64,000 bases of DNA from Rhodocyclales bacterium (GCA_016214145.1 JACRPA010000002.1:806001-870000), one strand, 5' to 3'. Shown: positions 28,135 through 39,706, numbered from the stretch's first letter. Made by a program: numbers and translations. Notes: generated by a model not told the origin, from the sequence alone.

Positions 28135-29448
28135 TTACGCCACCTTGAAGAAGCCGCTGCCCGCGCGCTGCACGTCCTCGGGCACGAGGCATTTCCTGTT
28201 CTGGATGTGGTACTCGAACTCCGCCTTGAAGTGCTTGAGGAAGCCCCGCACCGGCATGGCGGCGGCGTCGCCGAGCGCGCAGATGGTGCGGCCCATGATG
28301 TTCTCGGTGACGCTGTTGAGGAGATCCAGGTCCTCCGGCCGTCCCTCGCCGTGCTCGATGCGGTGCACGACGCGGTAGAGCCAGCCGGTGCCCTCGCGGC
28401 AGGGGGTGCACTGGCCGCAGGACTCCTCGAAGTAGAAATAGGACAGGCGCTCCAGCGCCTTCACCATGCAGGTGGTCTCGTCCATGACGATGACGGCGCC
28501 GGAGCCGAGCATCGAGCCGGCCTTGGCGATCGAGTCGTAGTCGAGCGTGCACTCCATGATGATCTCGGTCGGCAGCACCGGCGCCGAGGAGCCGCCGGGG
28601 ATGACGCCCTTCAGCTTGCGCCCGTCGCGCATGCCGCCCGCCATGGCGAGCAGCTCGGGGAAGGGCGTGCCCATCGACACCTCGAAGTTGCCGGGGCGGT
28701 TCACATGGCCGGAGACGGAGAACAGCTTGGTGCCGCCGTTGTTCGGCTTGCCCAGCTCGAGGAACTTGTCGCCGCCCTCGTTGATGATCCAGGGCACCGA
28801 GGCGAAGGTCTCGGTGTTGTTGATGGTGGTCGGCTTGCCGTAGAGGCCGAAGCTGGCCGGGAACGGCGGCTTGAAGCGCGGCTGGCCCTTCTTGCCCTCG
28901 ATGGATTCGAGCAGCGCGGTTTCCTCGCCGCAGATGTAGGCGCCGTAGCCGTGATGGGCCTGCAGCTCGAAGCTGAAGCCGGAGCCGAGGATGTTGTCGC
29001 CGAGCAGCTGGGCGGCGCGCGCCTCCTCCAGCGCCTCCTCGAAGCGCTTGTAGATGTCCCAGATCTCGCCGTGGATGTAGTTGTAGCCGCGTGCGCAGCC
29101 CATGGCGTAGCCGGCGATGATCATGCCCTCGATCACCATGTGCGGGTTCCAGCGCAGGATGTCGCGATCCTTGAAGGTGCCCGGCTCGCCCTCGTCGGAG
29201 TTGCAGACGACGTACTTGGCGCCGGGGAACTGGCGCGGCATGAAGCTCCACTTGAGGCCGGTCGGAAAGCCGGCGCCGCCGCGGCCGCGCAGCGAGGATT
29301 TCTTCAGCTCGGCGACGATGTTCTCGGGCGGGATGTTCTCGTTGATGATCTTCTTCAGCGCCGTGTAGCCGCCGCGCCTGACGTACTCGGCGAGGCGCCA
29401 GCTGCGCTCGCCCTCCGCCGCGTCGAGGATGAAGCCGAGGGCGCCCAT
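28135..29448 (-). CDS. nuoF: NADH-quinone oxidoreductase subunit F
   Basis: NADH- and FMN-binding subunit of complex I, 437 residues from ATG 29448 ([10 protein letters not shown]). The glycine-rich nucleotide motif [13 protein letters not shown] is near residue 60. FMN-site residues lie in [14 protein letters not shown] and [14 protein letters not shown]. The N3 cluster ligands are in [12 protein letters not shown] with a late Cys in TICALGD. The start overlaps the nuoE stop by one base. Confidence 0.98.
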   Translation of the reverse strand: MGALGFILDAAEGERSWRLAEYVRRGGYTALKKIINENIPPENIVAELKKSSLRGRGGAGFPTGLKWSFMPRQFPGAKYVVCNSDEGEPGTFKDRDILRWNPHMVIEGMIIAGYAMGCARGYNYIHGEIWDIYKRFEEALEEARAAQLLGDNILGSGFSFELQAHHGYGAYICGEETALLESIEGKKGQPRFKPPFPASFGLYGKPTTINNTETFASVPWIINEGGDKFLELGKPNNGGTKLFSVSGHVNRPGNFEVSMGTPFPELLAMAGGMRDGRKLKGVIPGGSSAPVLPTEIIMECTLDYDSIAKAGSMLGSGAVIVMDETTCMVKALERLSYFYFEESCGQCTPCREGTGWLYRVVHRIEHGEGRPEDLDLLNSVTENIMGRTICALGDAAAMPVRGFLKHFKAEFEYHIQNRKCLVPEDVQRAGSGFFKVA

Positions 29449-29921
29449 TACTTGCACTCCCCCAGCAGCCGGTCGATCTGCTCCGGCTGCATGAAGCTGC
29501 ACATGCGCACGTTGTTCACCAGCATCACCGGCGCGTCGCCGCAGGCGCCCATGCACTCGCCCTCCTTCAGGGTGAACCGGCCATCTGGCGTAGTCTCGTT
29601 AAAGCCGACGCCGAGCTTCTGCTTCAGGTAGTCGGCGGCATGCACGCCGCCGGACAGCGCGCACGGCAGGTTGGTGCACACCGTGATCTTGTACTTGCCG
29701 ACCGGGGCGAGGTCGTACATGTTGTAGAAGCTGGCCACCTCATACACCGCCATCGGCGCCATGCCGAGATGGTTTGCCACCTCCGCCATGGTTTCGGTGG
29801 ACAGCCAGCCCTGCTCCATCTGGGCGATGGCCAGGGCCGCCATGACGGCGGACTGCTTCTGCTCCGCCGGGTACTTGGCGATTTCGCGGTCGATCTGTTT
29901 AAGGGACTCTTGGCTCAGCAT
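29448..29921 (-). CDS. nuoE: NADH-quinone oxidoreductase subunit E
   Basis: Thioredoxin-fold 2Fe-2S subunit of complex I, 157 residues. Cluster N1a ligands lie in [10 protein letters not shown] and [11 protein letters not shown]. The protein begins [18 protein letters not shown]. It is 11 nt downstream of nuoD. Confidence 0.97.
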   Translation of the reverse strand: MLSQESLKQIDREIAKYPAEQKQSAVMAALAIAQMEQGWLSTETMAEVANHLGMAPMAVYEVASFYNMYDLAPVGKYKITVCTNLPCALSGGVHAADYLKQKLGVGFNETTPDGRFTLKEGECMGACGDAPVMLVNNVRMCSFMQPEQIDRLLGECK

Positions 29922-29932
29922 GGGTTTCTCGT

Positions 29933-31186
29933 CTATCGATCCGTGTCGCCCAGCACCAGATCGATGGTGCCGATGATGGCCGTGGCGTCGGCGATCATGT
30001 GGCCCTTGGCCAGCTCGTCGGTGGCGGCCAGGTGGGCAAAGCCCGGCGAGCGCAGCTTGATGCGGTAGGGCTTGTTGCCGCCGTCGGAGATGGCGTAGAC
30101 GCCGAACTCCCCCTTCGGATGCTCGATGGCGGCATAGGCCTCGCCCGGCGGCACGTGCATGCCTTCGGAAAACAGCTTGAAGTGATGGATCAGCTCTTCC
30201 ATGCTGGCCTTCATCGACTCGCGCGGCGGCGGCGCCACCTTGTGGTTGTCGGTGATCACCGGGCCCGGGTTTTTGCGCAGCCAGTCAATGCACTGCCTGA
30301 CGATGCGGTTGGCCTGGCGCATCTCTTCGATGCGCACCAGGTAACGGTCGTAGCAGTCACCATTGACGCCAACCGGCACGTCGAACTCCATGCGGTCGTA
30401 GACCTCGTAGGGCTGCTTCTTGCGCAGGTCCCACTCGATGCCCGAGCCGCGCAGCATGGGGCCGGAAAAACCGAGCGCCAGCGCGCGCTCCGGCGAGACC
30501 ACGCCGACGCCGACGGTGCGCTGCTTCCAGATGCGGTTGTCGGTCAGCAGGGTCTCGTATTCGTCGACGTAAGTCGGAAAACGATTGGTGAAGTCCTCGA
30601 TGAAATCGAGCAGCGAGCCCTGGCGCGACTCGTTCAGGCGCCGCACCGTCTCGGCATTCTTGAACTTGTTGACCTCGTACTGCGGCATGCGGTCGGGCAG
30701 GTCGCGATAGACGCCGCCCGGCCGGTAGTAGGCCGCATGCAGGCGGGCGCCGGAGACGGCCTCGTACACATCCATCAGGTCTTCGCGCTCGCGGAAGGTG
30801 TACAGCACCATGGTCATGGCGCCGATGTCGAGGGCGTGGGTGCCGATGTTGAGCAGGTGGTTGAGGATGCGCGTCACCTCGTCCATCATGACGCGGATGT
30901 ACTGGGCGCGGACCGGCACCTCGACGCCGAGCAGCTTCTCCACCGCCAGGACGTAGGCGTGCTCGTTGCACATCATGGAGACGTAATCGAGGCGGTCCAG
31001 GTAGGGAACGGTCTGCAGCCAGGTCCTGGTCTCGGCCAGCTTCTCGGTGGCGCGATGCAGCAGGCCGATGTGCGGGTCGGCGCGGACGATCACCTCGCCA
31101 TCCAGTTCCAGCACCAGGCGCAGCACGCCGTGCGCCGCCGGATGCTGCGGGCCAAAATTGATCGTGTAATTGCGAATTTCGGCCAT
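29933..31186 (-). CDS. nuoD: NADH-quinone oxidoreductase subunit D
   Basis: 49-kDa quinone-site subunit of complex I, 417 residues from ATG 31186 ([20 protein letters not shown]). The conserved [12 protein letters not shown] and the N2-facing [12 protein letters not shown] are intact. The start codon shares a base with the stop of a 48-codon small ORF that itself starts with a copy of the first 36 nt of nuoD. In most relatives nuoC and nuoD abut or overlap directly; here they are separated by about 140 bp. Confidence 0.97.
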   Translation of the reverse strand: MAEIRNYTINFGPQHPAAHGVLRLVLELDGEVIVRADPHIGLLHRATEKLAETRTWLQTVPYLDRLDYVSMMCNEHAYVLAVEKLLGVEVPVRAQYIRVMMDEVTRILNHLLNIGTHALDIGAMTMVLYTFREREDLMDVYEAVSGARLHAAYYRPGGVYRDLPDRMPQYEVNKFKNAETVRRLNESRQGSLLDFIEDFTNRFPTYVDEYETLLTDNRIWKQRTVGVGVVSPERALALGFSGPMLRGSGIEWDLRKKQPYEVYDRMEFDVPVGVNGDCYDRYLVRIEEMRQANRIVRQCIDWLRKNPGPVITDNHKVAPPPRESMKASMEELIHHFKLFSEGMHVPPGEAYAAIEHPKGEFGVYAISDGGNKPYRIKLRSPGFAHLAATDELAKGHMIADATAIIGTIDLVLGDTDR

Positions 31187-31332
31187 TATCTGCCTACCTG
31201 ATCGAAGCTGACCACCGCAACATCGCATCGGCGCAGATCAATTTCGGCGCAGGCTAACGTGAGCGCAGCGAACGTTAAGCGCGAAGCGCGGCCGAAGCCA
31301 AAATTGATCGTGTAATTGCGGATCTCAGCCAT
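31186..31332 (-). other. 48-codon small ORF between nuoC and nuoD, starting with a copy of the nuoD start
   Basis: ATG at 31332 lies inside the end of nuoC (ATGGCTGA overlap) and begins [12 protein letters not shown], the first twelve residues of NuoD. The frame then diverges into FGRASRLTFAALTLA... and ends in TAA that overlaps the nuoD ATG (TAATG). The first 36 nt match the real nuoD start except for three third-codon positions. The simplest reading is that 31332 was the ancestral nuoD start and a ~110-bp palindromic piece was inserted with duplication of the start. Whether the peptide has a role is unknown. Confidence 0.55.
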
Positions 31333-31930
31333 GGCCGCCACCCCCATAGCTGTCCTCACGGATGACCCGCGGCGTGACCTCGCGCGGCTCGATGGTCACC
31401 GGCTGGTAGACGACGCGGCGCTGCTCGGGGTCGTAGCGCATTTCGACGTAGCCGGAGATCGGGAAATCCTTGCGGAAGGGGTGGCCGACGAATCCATAGT
31501 CGCTGAGGATGCGGCGCAGGTCGGGATGGCCCTCGAAGTGGATGCCATAGAGGTCGAAGGCCTCGCGCTCGTACCAGTTGGCGCTGTTCCAGAGGTTAAC
31601 CACCGACGGGAGGACGGGGAAACCGTCGTCAGGGGCAAAGACGCGCAGGCGCAGGCGCCAGTTCTTGGATATCGAAGTCAGGTGGCACACCGCGGCGAAG
31701 CGCGGGCCCTCCCAGGCACCGTCGCCCCAGGCCGAGTAGTCGACGCCGGTCAGGTCGATCAGCTGCTCGAAGCGCAGGTCGGGATGGTCGCGCAGGGTGC
31801 GCGCCGTATCGAGGTAGTGCGCGGCTGCGACCTCGATGGTGACTTCACCGACGACCGTCTTGATGCTGGCGATGCGATCGCCGAGGACGTTCTGCAGATT
31901 CTGGCAAAGCGATTCGAGCCTGGCACTCAT
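31325..31930 (-). CDS. nuoC: NADH-quinone oxidoreductase subunit C
   Basis: 30-kDa peripheral subunit of complex I, 201 residues. The family signature [18 protein letters not shown] and the following [11 protein letters not shown] are present. It ends in a histidine-glycine tail (GGGGHG). It lies 22 nt after nuoB, and its 3' end overlaps the small ORF described above. Confidence 0.97.
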   Translation of the reverse strand: MSARLESLCQNLQNVLGDRIASIKTVVGEVTIEVAAAHYLDTARTLRDHPDLRFEQLIDLTGVDYSAWGDGAWEGPRFAAVCHLTSISKNWRLRLRVFAPDDGFPVLPSVVNLWNSANWYEREAFDLYGIHFEGHPDLRRILSDYGFVGHPFRKDFPISGYVEMRYDPEQRRVVYQPVTIEPREVTPRVIREDSYGGGGHG

Positions 31931-31952
31931 ATCAGTTCAATAAGTCCCGGTT

Positions 31953-32429
31953 TCAGCGCGCGATGGTGCTGGTGCGCTTGATCTTGTTCTGCAACTGGAT
32001 GAGCCCGTAGATCAGCGCTTCCGCCGTCGGCGGACAGCCCGGCACGTATACATCCACCGGCACGATGCGGTCGCAGCCGCGCACGACGGAGTAGGAATAA
32101 TGGTAATAACCGCCGCCGTTGGCGCAGGAGCCCATCGACACCACCCAGCGCGGCTCGGCCATCTGGTCGTACACCTTGCGCAGGGCGGGGGCCATCTTGT
32201 TGGTGAGCGTGCCGGCGACGATCATCACGTCGGACTGGCGCGGGCTGGGGCGGAAGACGATGCCGAAACGGTCCAGGTCGTAGCGCGAGCAGCCGGCATG
32301 GATCATCTCGACGGCGCAGCAGGCCAGGCCGAAGGTCATCGGCCACATCGAGCCGGTGCGCGTCCAGTTGATGACGGTATCGAGGGAAGTGGTGACGAAG
32401 CCCTTTTCCAGTACGCCTTCGATGCTCAT
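31953..32429 (-). CDS. nuoB: NADH-quinone oxidoreductase subunit B
   Basis: Subunit carrying the terminal iron-sulfur cluster N2 of complex I, 158 residues from ATG 32429 ([11 protein letters not shown]). The cluster ligands are visible in GLACCAVEM (the unusual adjacent cysteine pair), [10 protein letters not shown] and VPGCPP. GGAGG lies about 9 nt before the start. The stop of a 38-codon upstream ORF overlaps the start codon (ATGA). Confidence 0.98.
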   Translation of the reverse strand: MSIEGVLEKGFVTTSLDTVINWTRTGSMWPMTFGLACCAVEMIHAGCSRYDLDRFGIVFRPSPRQSDVMIVAGTLTNKMAPALRKVYDQMAEPRWVVSMGSCANGGGYYHYSYSVVRGCDRIVPVDVYVPGCPPTAEALIYGLIQLQNKIKRTSTIAR

Positions 32430-32542
32430 GGCCTTGCCGCCTCCGAACGCATGTCTGCGATTTCGGGGCCCCACTGTCGGCGGCCAGCGCCATTCGCGGC
32501 CGGTCGCATCCCCACTTCGTGTGGCCCCTGCTCCCTGCTCAT
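32426..32542 (-). other. 38-codon small ORF between nuoA and nuoB
   Basis: ATG 32542 follows the nuoA stop by 4 nt and has GGGAG 7 nt upstream, a better ribosome site than many genes here. The frame ([20 protein letters not shown]...) ends in TGA overlapping the nuoB ATG. The eight bases CATGAGCA occur at both its start and the nuoB start, as in the nuoC-nuoD spacer. I do not recognise the peptide. It may be a real small protein, or a spacer insertion that happens to keep translation coupled. Confidence 0.45.
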
Positions 32543-32546
32543 GTCG

Positions 32547-32921
32547 CTACTCCCAGTCCAGGGCGCCCTTGGCCCAGGCGTAGACGTAGCCTATGGCGAG
32601 GATGCCGATGAAGACCATCATCTCGAAGAAGCCGAACAGCCGCATGCTGTCGGAGGCGACGATGTCCTTGAAAATCACCGCCCAGGGAAAGAGGAAGGCG
32701 ATTTCCAGGTCGAACAGGATGAAGATGATGGCGATCAGGTAGAAGCGCACGTCGAACTTCATGCGCGCATCCTCGAAGGCCTCGAAGCCGCATTCGAAAG
32801 GGGAAAGTTTTTCGCTGTCGGGCCGGTTCGGGGCGACGAGCCAGCCGAGGAGGATGGGGGCACACCCGAAGGCCAGGCCGACGAGAATGAAAACGAGGAC
32901 AGGAAAGTAGTTTTCCAACAT
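32547..32921 (-). CDS. nuoA: NADH-quinone oxidoreductase subunit A
   Basis: Small membrane subunit of complex I, 124 residues from ATG 32921 ([15 protein letters not shown]) with three helices. The conserved loop [26 protein letters not shown]-type sequence and [11 protein letters not shown] are intact. It is the first gene of the nuo operon. Upstream lies tRNA-Leu with a weak hairpin between, so the operon may be read from the tpiA promoter, from the tRNA, or from an unidentified promoter. Confidence 0.97.
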   Translation of the reverse strand: MLENYFPVLVFILVGLAFGCAPILLGWLVAPNRPDSEKLSPFECGFEAFEDARMKFDVRFYLIAIIFILFDLEIAFLFPWAVIFKDIVASDSMRLFGFFEMMVFIGILAIGYVYAWAKGALDWE

Positions 32922-32984
32922 AGTCTGCGCGGAAGGTCTTTCCAACCGCTCCGCCGAGCCCTTCGCGTTCCTGCTGCCAATCAA

Positions 32985-33010
32985 GCCTGCCAAACGAATA
33001 CAAGGCAGGC
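32985..33010 (-). terminator. Weak hairpin between tRNA-Leu and nuoA
   Basis: GCCTGCC/GGCAGGC form a 7-bp stem with a 12-nt loop; on the minus strand it is followed only by TTGATT. It may help define the tRNA 3' end and allow partial read-through into nuoA. Confidence 0.4.
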
Positions 33011-33023
33011 ATCGGAGGATTTC

Positions 33024-33108
33024 TGGTGCCGACGGTGAGACTCGAACTCACACGGCTTTCGCCACTACCCCCTCAAGATAGCGTGTCTACCAATTTCACC
33101 ACGTCGGC
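33024..33108 (-). tRNA. tRNA-Leu (anticodon GAG)
   Basis: 85-nt class II tRNA. The acceptor GCCGACG pairs with CGTCGGC followed by ACCA. The D-arm contains the usual AAATTGGTAGACACGC. The anticodon stem CTATC/GGTAG encloses TTGAGGG (anticodon GAG). A variable arm precedes the T-arm GTGAG-TTCGAGT-CTCAC. It reads CUC/CUU codons. Confidence 0.95.
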
Positions 33109-33211
33109 ATTCGTTCCGTGGTTCCGCCATCCAGCTTGTGGCGGAGCCACTGATTCTTATGACGACGAAAAAAGAAATTATACCTTCTTTTTTGCGCCGC
33201 AACATCACTAC

Positions 33212-33577
33212 TTACTTCGGAATTTCCTTCGCTTTCGAGTCCGCGCCTGCCGCTGGTTGCGCCGGCGCCTGCTCGATCGGCGCCGCGGCGGGCTGGTTCT
33301 GGACCTGCTCCATGACGCTGGATGGCGCCTGCGGGCGATTGGTCGCGAGATAGCTCAGGCCCAGGCTGGTGATGAAGAACACCGTCGCCAGGACCGCCGT
33401 CGTGCGGCTGAGAAAGTTGGCCGAGCCCGAGGCGCCGAACAGGCTGCCCGAGGAACCGCTGCCGAAAGCCGCGCCCATGTCGGCGCCCTTGCCATGCTGG
33501 AGCAGGACAAGGCCGATGACCGTCGCCCCTACCAGTATGTGTACCGTGAGGATCAGGGGAAAAAGAATGCCGTCCAT
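33212..33577 (-). CDS. secG: Preprotein translocase subunit SecG
   Basis: Small subunit of the SecYEG channel, 121 residues from ATG 33577 (an in-frame TTG two codons upstream is the alternative). There are two transmembrane helices (about 3-23 and 53-73) with the family motif LLQHGKGADMGAAFG between them. The C-terminal ~45 residues are Pro/Ala/Gln-rich. It follows tpiA by 19 nt, the usual order in proteobacteria. Confidence 0.94.
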   Translation of the reverse strand: MDGILFPLILTVHILVGATVIGLVLLQHGKGADMGAAFGSGSSGSLFGASGSANFLSRTTAVLATVFFITSLGLSYLATNRPQAPSSVMEQVQNQPAAAPIEQAPAQPAAGADSKAKEIPK

Positions 33578-33596
33578 TGCCAATCCGATCGTTAAG

Positions 33597-34349
33597 TTAG
33601 CCCGCCGCCCGGCAGATCGCCAGGAAATCCTGCGCCACCAGGGAAGCGCCGCCGATCAGGCCGCCGTCGATGTCGGCCATGCCGAACAGTTCGGCGGCGT
33701 TCTGCGGCTTGACGCTGCCGCCGTAGAGAATCTGCATCCGCTGCGCCAGGAGCGCATCGCTAGCGGCCAGTCGCTCGCGGATGAAGGCATGCACGTCCTG
33801 GGCCTGCTGCGGCGTGGCCGTGCGACCGGTGCCGATGGCCCACACCGGTTCGTAGGCAATGACGGCATTGGCCAGACCGCTCACGCCGGCCGCCTGCGTC
33901 ACCGCATCGAGCTGGGCGGCGATGACCTTCTCGGTGATATTGCCCTCCCGCTGCTCGAGCGTCTCGCCCAGGCAGAGGATCGGCGTCACCCCGCCCTTCA
34001 CCGCAGCGACGAACTTCGCCGCCACCGCCTCATTGCTCTCGCCGTACAGGCTGCGCCGTTCGGAATGACCGACGAGCACGTAGCGGCAGCCGAAATCCAC
34101 CAGCATGGCCGCGCTGACTTCGCCGGTATAGGCGCCCTGCGCATGCTCGGACAGGGTCTGCGCGCCCCAGGCGATGGCCGTGCTCTTCAGCAGTTCCTGC
34201 GTCTGGCCGAGATAGGGGAACGGCACGCAGACGGCGCAATCGGCGCTGCCGCCCTTGCCCATCGCCTGCACCAGGCTGTCCAGAAGGTCGCGGTTGCGGG
34301 CCAGCCCGCCATGCATCTTCCAGTTGCCTGCCACCAGTTTGCGCCGCAT
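33597..34349 (-). CDS. tpiA: Triosephosphate isomerase
   Basis: Glycolytic enzyme interconverting dihydroxyacetone phosphate and glyceraldehyde 3-phosphate, 250 residues from ATG 34349 (MRRKLVAGNWKMHG). Active-site residues: Lys and Asn in NWKMHG, His in VGHSERR, Glu in AYEPVWAIGTG. Loop 6 reads AIGTGRTAT and the phosphate-binding YGGSVKP is intact. A strong promoter lies just upstream and secG follows. Confidence 0.97.
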   Translation of the reverse strand: MRRKLVAGNWKMHGGLARNRDLLDSLVQAMGKGGSADCAVCVPFPYLGQTQELLKSTAIAWGAQTLSEHAQGAYTGEVSAAMLVDFGCRYVLVGHSERRSLYGESNEAVAAKFVAAVKGGVTPILCLGETLEQREGNITEKVIAAQLDAVTQAAGVSGLANAVIAYEPVWAIGTGRTATPQQAQDVHAFIRERLAASDALLAQRMQILYGGSVKPQNAAELFGMADIDGGLIGGASLVAQDFLAICRAAG

Positions 34350-34385
34350 GGTTCCCGCCCGTCCCAGGTTCGTCAAAAGCCCGAG

Positions 34386-34414
34386 ATTTTAGCGTCTGGG
34401 TGATCTTCGGTCAA
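34386..34414 (-). promoter_or_regulatory. Sigma-70 promoter of tpiA-secG
   Basis: On the minus strand TTGACC (34414-34409) and TAAAAT (34391-34386) are separated by exactly 17 nt. It probably drives tpiA, secG and possibly the tRNA and nuo genes. Confidence 0.75.
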
Positions 34415-34458
34415 ATGAAACGCCGCTCAAACCGCTCCGGCCGGCACGGGCAGGCCGA

Positions 34459-35811
34459 TCACGCCGCGGCACGTTGCACGGCGTCGGCGATGCCCCGCGC
34501 CAGGGAGGCCACCTGCTGCGCTTCGCGGCCCTCGACCATGACGCGCAGCAGCGGCTCGGTGCCGGAGGCGCGCAGCAGCACCCGGCCGCTTTCGCCCAGC
34601 TCACGCTCGGCGGCGATGCGCGCCGATTCGATCTCGGGGCGGTTCTGCCAGTCGAAGCCGCTGGGCAGCTTCACGTTGACCAGCGTCTGCGGATAGAGCG
34701 TCAGGCCGGCACAGGCTTCATCCAGGGTGCTCCGCTGCAAGCGCAGCGCCGCGAGCACCTGCAGGGCCGAAACGATGCCGTCGCCGGTGGTATGGCGGTC
34801 AAGGCAGATGAGGTGGCCGGAGTTCTCGCCGCCCAATTTCCAGCCGCGTTCGATCAGCGTCTCCAGAACATAGCGATCGCCGACCCTGGCGCGAACGACG
34901 GGAACGCCGAGTTTCGCCAGTGCATGCTCCATGCCGAGGTTGGTCATGAGCGTGCCCACCACCCCGGCCAGGCCGCCGTTCGCCAGGCGCTGGCGGGCAA
35001 TGACATAGAGCAACTGGTCGCCGTCGTAGAGCCGGCCCTTGGCATCGACCATCATCACGCGGTCGCCATCGCCGTCGAGGGCAATGCCTATATCGGCGCC
35101 GCGTGCCACCACCGCCTGCTGCAGGGCTTGCGGCGAGGTCGCCCCCACCCGGTCGTTGATGTTGAGTCCGTTCGGCTCGGCGCCGATGGCGTATACCTCG
35201 GCGCCCAGTTCATGGAAAACCTTGGGCGCGATGTGATAGGCCGCGCCATGCGCGCAGTCGACCACGATCCGCATGCCGCGCAGATCCAGTTCGGCAGGAA
35301 ACGTGCTCTTGCAGAATTCGATGTAGCGGCCGGCGGCATCGTCAATCCGGCGCGCCTTGCCGAGCCTGGCCGGGGCGGCGCAGCCCATCGGTTGTTCGAG
35401 CCGCGCCTCGATTTCCGCCTCCACCGCGTCGGGCAGTTTGGTGCCGTCGGCGGAGAAGAACTTGATGCCATTGTCGGGAAAGGGATTGTGCGAGGCGGAG
35501 ATGACCACGCCGGCCTGCAGCCTCAAGGCGCGGGTCAGGTAGGCGATGGCCGGCGTCGGCAGCGGACCGGTCAGCATGACATCCGTGCCGGCCGCGGCGA
35601 AGCCCGCCTCCAGCGCGGCTTCCAGCATGTAGCCGGAGATGCGCGTGTCCTTGCCGATCAGCACCGCCGGACGCTCTCCCGGGGGAAGGTGTTCGCGTGC
35701 CACCAGGGTCGTCCCGGCGGCATAACCCAGGCGCATGACGAAGTCCGGCGTGATGGGCGCCTCGCCCACCGTGCCGCGCACGCCATCCGTGCCGAAATAT
35801 TTGCGTCCCAT
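34459..35811 (-). CDS. glmM: Phosphoglucosamine mutase
   Basis: Converts glucosamine 6-phosphate to glucosamine 1-phosphate for UDP-GlcNAc and cell-wall synthesis. 450 residues from ATG 35811 ([13 protein letters not shown]). The catalytic phosphoserine loop is [14 protein letters not shown]. The metal-binding loop is [13 protein letters not shown], the sugar-binding loop [10 protein letters not shown], and the phosphate-binding region [14 protein letters not shown]. It is 2 nt after folP, the standard folP-glmM pair. Confidence 0.97.
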   Translation of the reverse strand: MGRKYFGTDGVRGTVGEAPITPDFVMRLGYAAGTTLVAREHLPPGERPAVLIGKDTRISGYMLEAALEAGFAAAGTDVMLTGPLPTPAIAYLTRALRLQAGVVISASHNPFPDNGIKFFSADGTKLPDAVEAEIEARLEQPMGCAAPARLGKARRIDDAAGRYIEFCKSTFPAELDLRGMRIVVDCAHGAAYHIAPKVFHELGAEVYAIGAEPNGLNINDRVGATSPQALQQAVVARGADIGIALDGDGDRVMMVDAKGRLYDGDQLLYVIARQRLANGGLAGVVGTLMTNLGMEHALAKLGVPVVRARVGDRYVLETLIERGWKLGGENSGHLICLDRHTTGDGIVSALQVLAALRLQRSTLDEACAGLTLYPQTLVNVKLPSGFDWQNRPEIESARIAAERELGESGRVLLRASGTEPLLRVMVEGREAQQVASLARGIADAVQRAAA

Positions 35812-35813
35812 GC

Positions 35814-36647
35814 TCACCTCAATCCTTCGACTGCCGACCATACGGCCAGTGCATCCTGCGTCGCCGCCACATCATGCACGCGCAGGATTCTAGCCCCATT
35901 CCGCGCGGCGAGGAGCGCCACCGCCACGCTCGCCGTGTCGCGGTCGCTGACTTTCCGTCCGGTGATCTGCCCCAGCATCGACTTGCGCGACAGGCCCGCC
36001 AGCACACAGGCGCCCAGGTCCGCAAATTGGCCGAGATGCCGCAGCAAGGCCAGGTTGTGTTCCAGCCGCTTGCCGAAACCGAAGCCCGGATCGACGACGA
36101 TGCGCTCGGCGGCAATGCCTGCCGCCTGTGCCGCCGCCACGCGCCGGACAAGGAAATCGCGCACCTCGGCCACCACGTCGCCATAGGACGGATCGGCCTG
36201 CATGGTACGCGGCTCCCCCTGCATGTGCATCAGGCACACCGCGGCGCCCGACGACGCCGCCGCCTCCAGCGCATCCGGCGCCTGCAGGGCCGCGATATCG
36301 TTGATGATGGAGGCGCCGGCAGCCACCGCACGCCGCATCACCTCCGGTTTCACCGTGTCAACCGAGAGCGGGACGCCGACGCCGGCCAGCGCCTCGATCA
36401 CCGGCAGCACGCGGCGCAATTCCTCATCCAGGGGAACGGATTGCGCGCCGGGGCGGGAGGACTCGCCGCCGATGTCGAGCAGGTCGGCGCCCTCATCGAC
36501 CAGTTGCCGCCCGTGCGCGACGGCCCGCGCCGCATCGAAATAACGTCCGCCGTCCGAAAAGGAGTCCGGCGTGACGTTGACGATGCCCATGACAAGCGGG
36601 CGCTCGAGGGACAGGCGGAAATTCCCGCAGTGAAGTTGGGGCGTCAT
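35814..36647 (-). CDS. folP: Dihydropteroate synthase
   Basis: Folate-pathway enzyme joining para-aminobenzoate to the pterin, the target of sulfonamides. 277 residues from ATG 36647. It shows [26 protein letters not shown], the pterin-binding region SVDTVKPEV, and the late GLSRKSMLG and RVHDV motifs. The start is unusual: the T run of the ftsH terminator ends at the start codon, leaving no separate ribosome binding site. Homologous FolP proteins begin at this point, so I keep the start. Confidence 0.94.
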   Translation of the reverse strand: MTPQLHCGNFRLSLERPLVMGIVNVTPDSFSDGGRYFDAARAVAHGRQLVDEGADLLDIGGESSRPGAQSVPLDEELRRVLPVIEALAGVGVPLSVDTVKPEVMRRAVAAGASIINDIAALQAPDALEAAASSGAAVCLMHMQGEPRTMQADPSYGDVVAEVRDFLVRRVAAAQAAGIAAERIVVDPGFGFGKRLEHNLALLRHLGQFADLGACVLAGLSRKSMLGQITGRKVSDRDTASVAVALLAARNGARILRVHDVAATQDALAVWSAVEGLR

Positions 36648-36681
36648 AAAAACAAGGCCGGATCGGTTGCCCGATCCGGCC
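36647..36681 (-). terminator. Terminator between ftsH and folP
   Basis: On the minus strand a perfect 11-bp stem GGCCGGATCGG/CCGATCCGGCC with a GCAA loop is followed by TTGTTTTT running directly into the folP ATG. It may act as an attenuator that limits folP-glmM expression from ftsH transcripts. Confidence 0.88.
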
Positions 36682-36700
36682 TCTTGTCCTTCAAGTCGGA

Positions 36701-38581
<1,881 letters not shown>

Positions 38582-38632
38582 GCGACTCCTCTATGGCCCG
38601 TCAGGGGCCCCAATACCCGATACGACCGATGC

Positions 38633-38661
38633 ATTCTAAGACCGTTCCCCGCCCGGTGCAA
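38633..38661 (-). promoter_or_regulatory. Candidate sigma-70 promoter of ftsH
   Basis: On the minus strand TTGCAC (38661-38656) and TAGAAT (38638-38633) are 17 nt apart, in the rlmE-ftsH gap. No sigma-32 consensus is apparent here. Confidence 0.55.
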
Positions 38662-38679
38662 ACCGGGAAAAGGACGGGA

Positions 38680-39315
38680 TTACCCCTCCGCCGAACGGGG
38701 ACGGCAGCCCAGACCGAGAAGATACACCTCGCTGCTGCGGTCACGCGAGGATTTCGGCTTGCGCACCGCCACCTTGTCGAAGGCCGCGGCCATCGCCTTG
38801 CGGAAGGCATCGAAGCCTTCTCCCTGGAACGTCTTGACCAGGAAATTGCCGCCAGGTTTCAAATGCTGGCCGGCAAATTCCAGCGCCAGTTCCGCCAGGT
38901 GCATCGAGCGCGCCTGATCCGTAACGGCAATACCCGAGATATTGGGGGCCATGTCGCAAATCACAAGGTCGACCGGCCGCCCGCCCAGCCGCAAAGTCAG
39001 TCCCGCCAGCACGGCGTCCTCGCGAAAGTCGCCCTGGATGAATTCCACCCCGGCCACCGGCGCCATATCCAGCAAATCGAGCGCCAGCACCCGGCCGCCG
39101 CCGCCGACCCGCTCCACCGCCACCTGCGACCAACCGCCCGGCGCTGCGCCGAGGTCGACCACCGTCATGCCGGGCCGCAGCAGGCGGTCCTTGTCATCGA
39201 TTTCAATCAGCTTGAAGGCGGCGCGCGAACGCCAGCCCTCCGCCTTCGCCCGCTGGACGTAGGGGTCGGTGACATGCTCGTGCATCCAGGCCTTGCTGGT
39301 CTTGTGCTTCTTCAC
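38680..39315 (-). CDS. rlmE: 23S rRNA 2'-O-methyltransferase RlmE (FtsJ/RrmJ)
   Basis: Heat-shock-associated methyltransferase for U2552 of 23S rRNA, 211 residues. I choose GTG 39315, giving [19 protein letters not shown], which matches the short basic N-terminus of the family; no ATG lies in a better position. The SAM motif [15 protein letters not shown] is at about residue 45. Catalytic K-D-K-E residues are in [24 protein letters not shown] and [10 protein letters not shown]. It is divergent from yhbY with 16 nt between start codons. Confidence 0.95.
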   Translation of the reverse strand: MKKHKTSKAWMHEHVTDPYVQRAKAEGWRSRAAFKLIEIDDKDRLLRPGMTVVDLGAAPGGWSQVAVERVGGGGRVLALDLLDMAPVAGVEFIQGDFREDAVLAGLTLRLGGRPVDLVICDMAPNISGIAVTDQARSMHLAELALEFAGQHLKPGGNFLVKTFQGEGFDAFRKAMAAAFDKVAVRKPKSSRDRSSEVYLLGLGCRPRSAEG

Positions 39316-39331
39316 CGCGTAAAATTCCGTA

Positions 39332-39706
39332 ATGACTGAACTGACTTCATCCCTGCGCCGGTCGCTGCGCGCCCGCGCCCACAGCCTGCATCCCGTCGCC
39401 AGCATCAGCCAGAAAGGCCTCAGCGAGGCCGTCCTCGCCGAGATCGACCGGGGCCTGAAGGCGCACGAGTTGATCAAGGTGCGCGTCTATGGCGTCGAGC
39501 GCGGCGAGCGCGAAGCGCTGCTCGGCGAAATCTGCAACCGGCTGGAAGCCGCGCCGGTTCAGCACATCGGCAACGTCCTGGTGGTTTATCGCGCCAATCC
39601 CGAGGCGCCGCTCGAACCAGCGAAACCGGTGAAAAAAAACGCTTCGCGCGCAAAGCCGAAATCTTCCGCCCCTCCGACCGCCCCGCGCCGGCGCCTGAAA
39701 AAATAA
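39332..39706 (+). CDS. yhbY: YhbY-family RNA-binding protein (CRM domain)
   Basis: Ribosome-assembly protein of 124 residues with a CRM RNA-binding domain including the conserved [15 protein letters not shown] and [12 protein letters not shown]. The C-terminal ~35 residues are a basic Lys/Ala/Pro tail not seen in E. coli YhbY. Its pairing with rlmE, divergently transcribed, is widespread. The 16-nt gap means its promoter must overlap the start of rlmE. Confidence 0.93.
   Translation: MTELTSSLRRSLRARAHSLHPVASISQKGLSEAVLAEIDRGLKAHELIKVRVYGVERGEREALLGEICNRLEAAPVQHIGNVLVVYRANPEAPLEPAKPVKKNASRAKPKSSAPPTAPRRRLKK

Noticed and set aside
25802-29251. A single 1149-residue frame covering nuoG plus upstream sequence
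   Set aside because: The first ~370 residues are an out-of-frame reading of nuoF. NuoG starts at 28129 with its conserved N-terminus.
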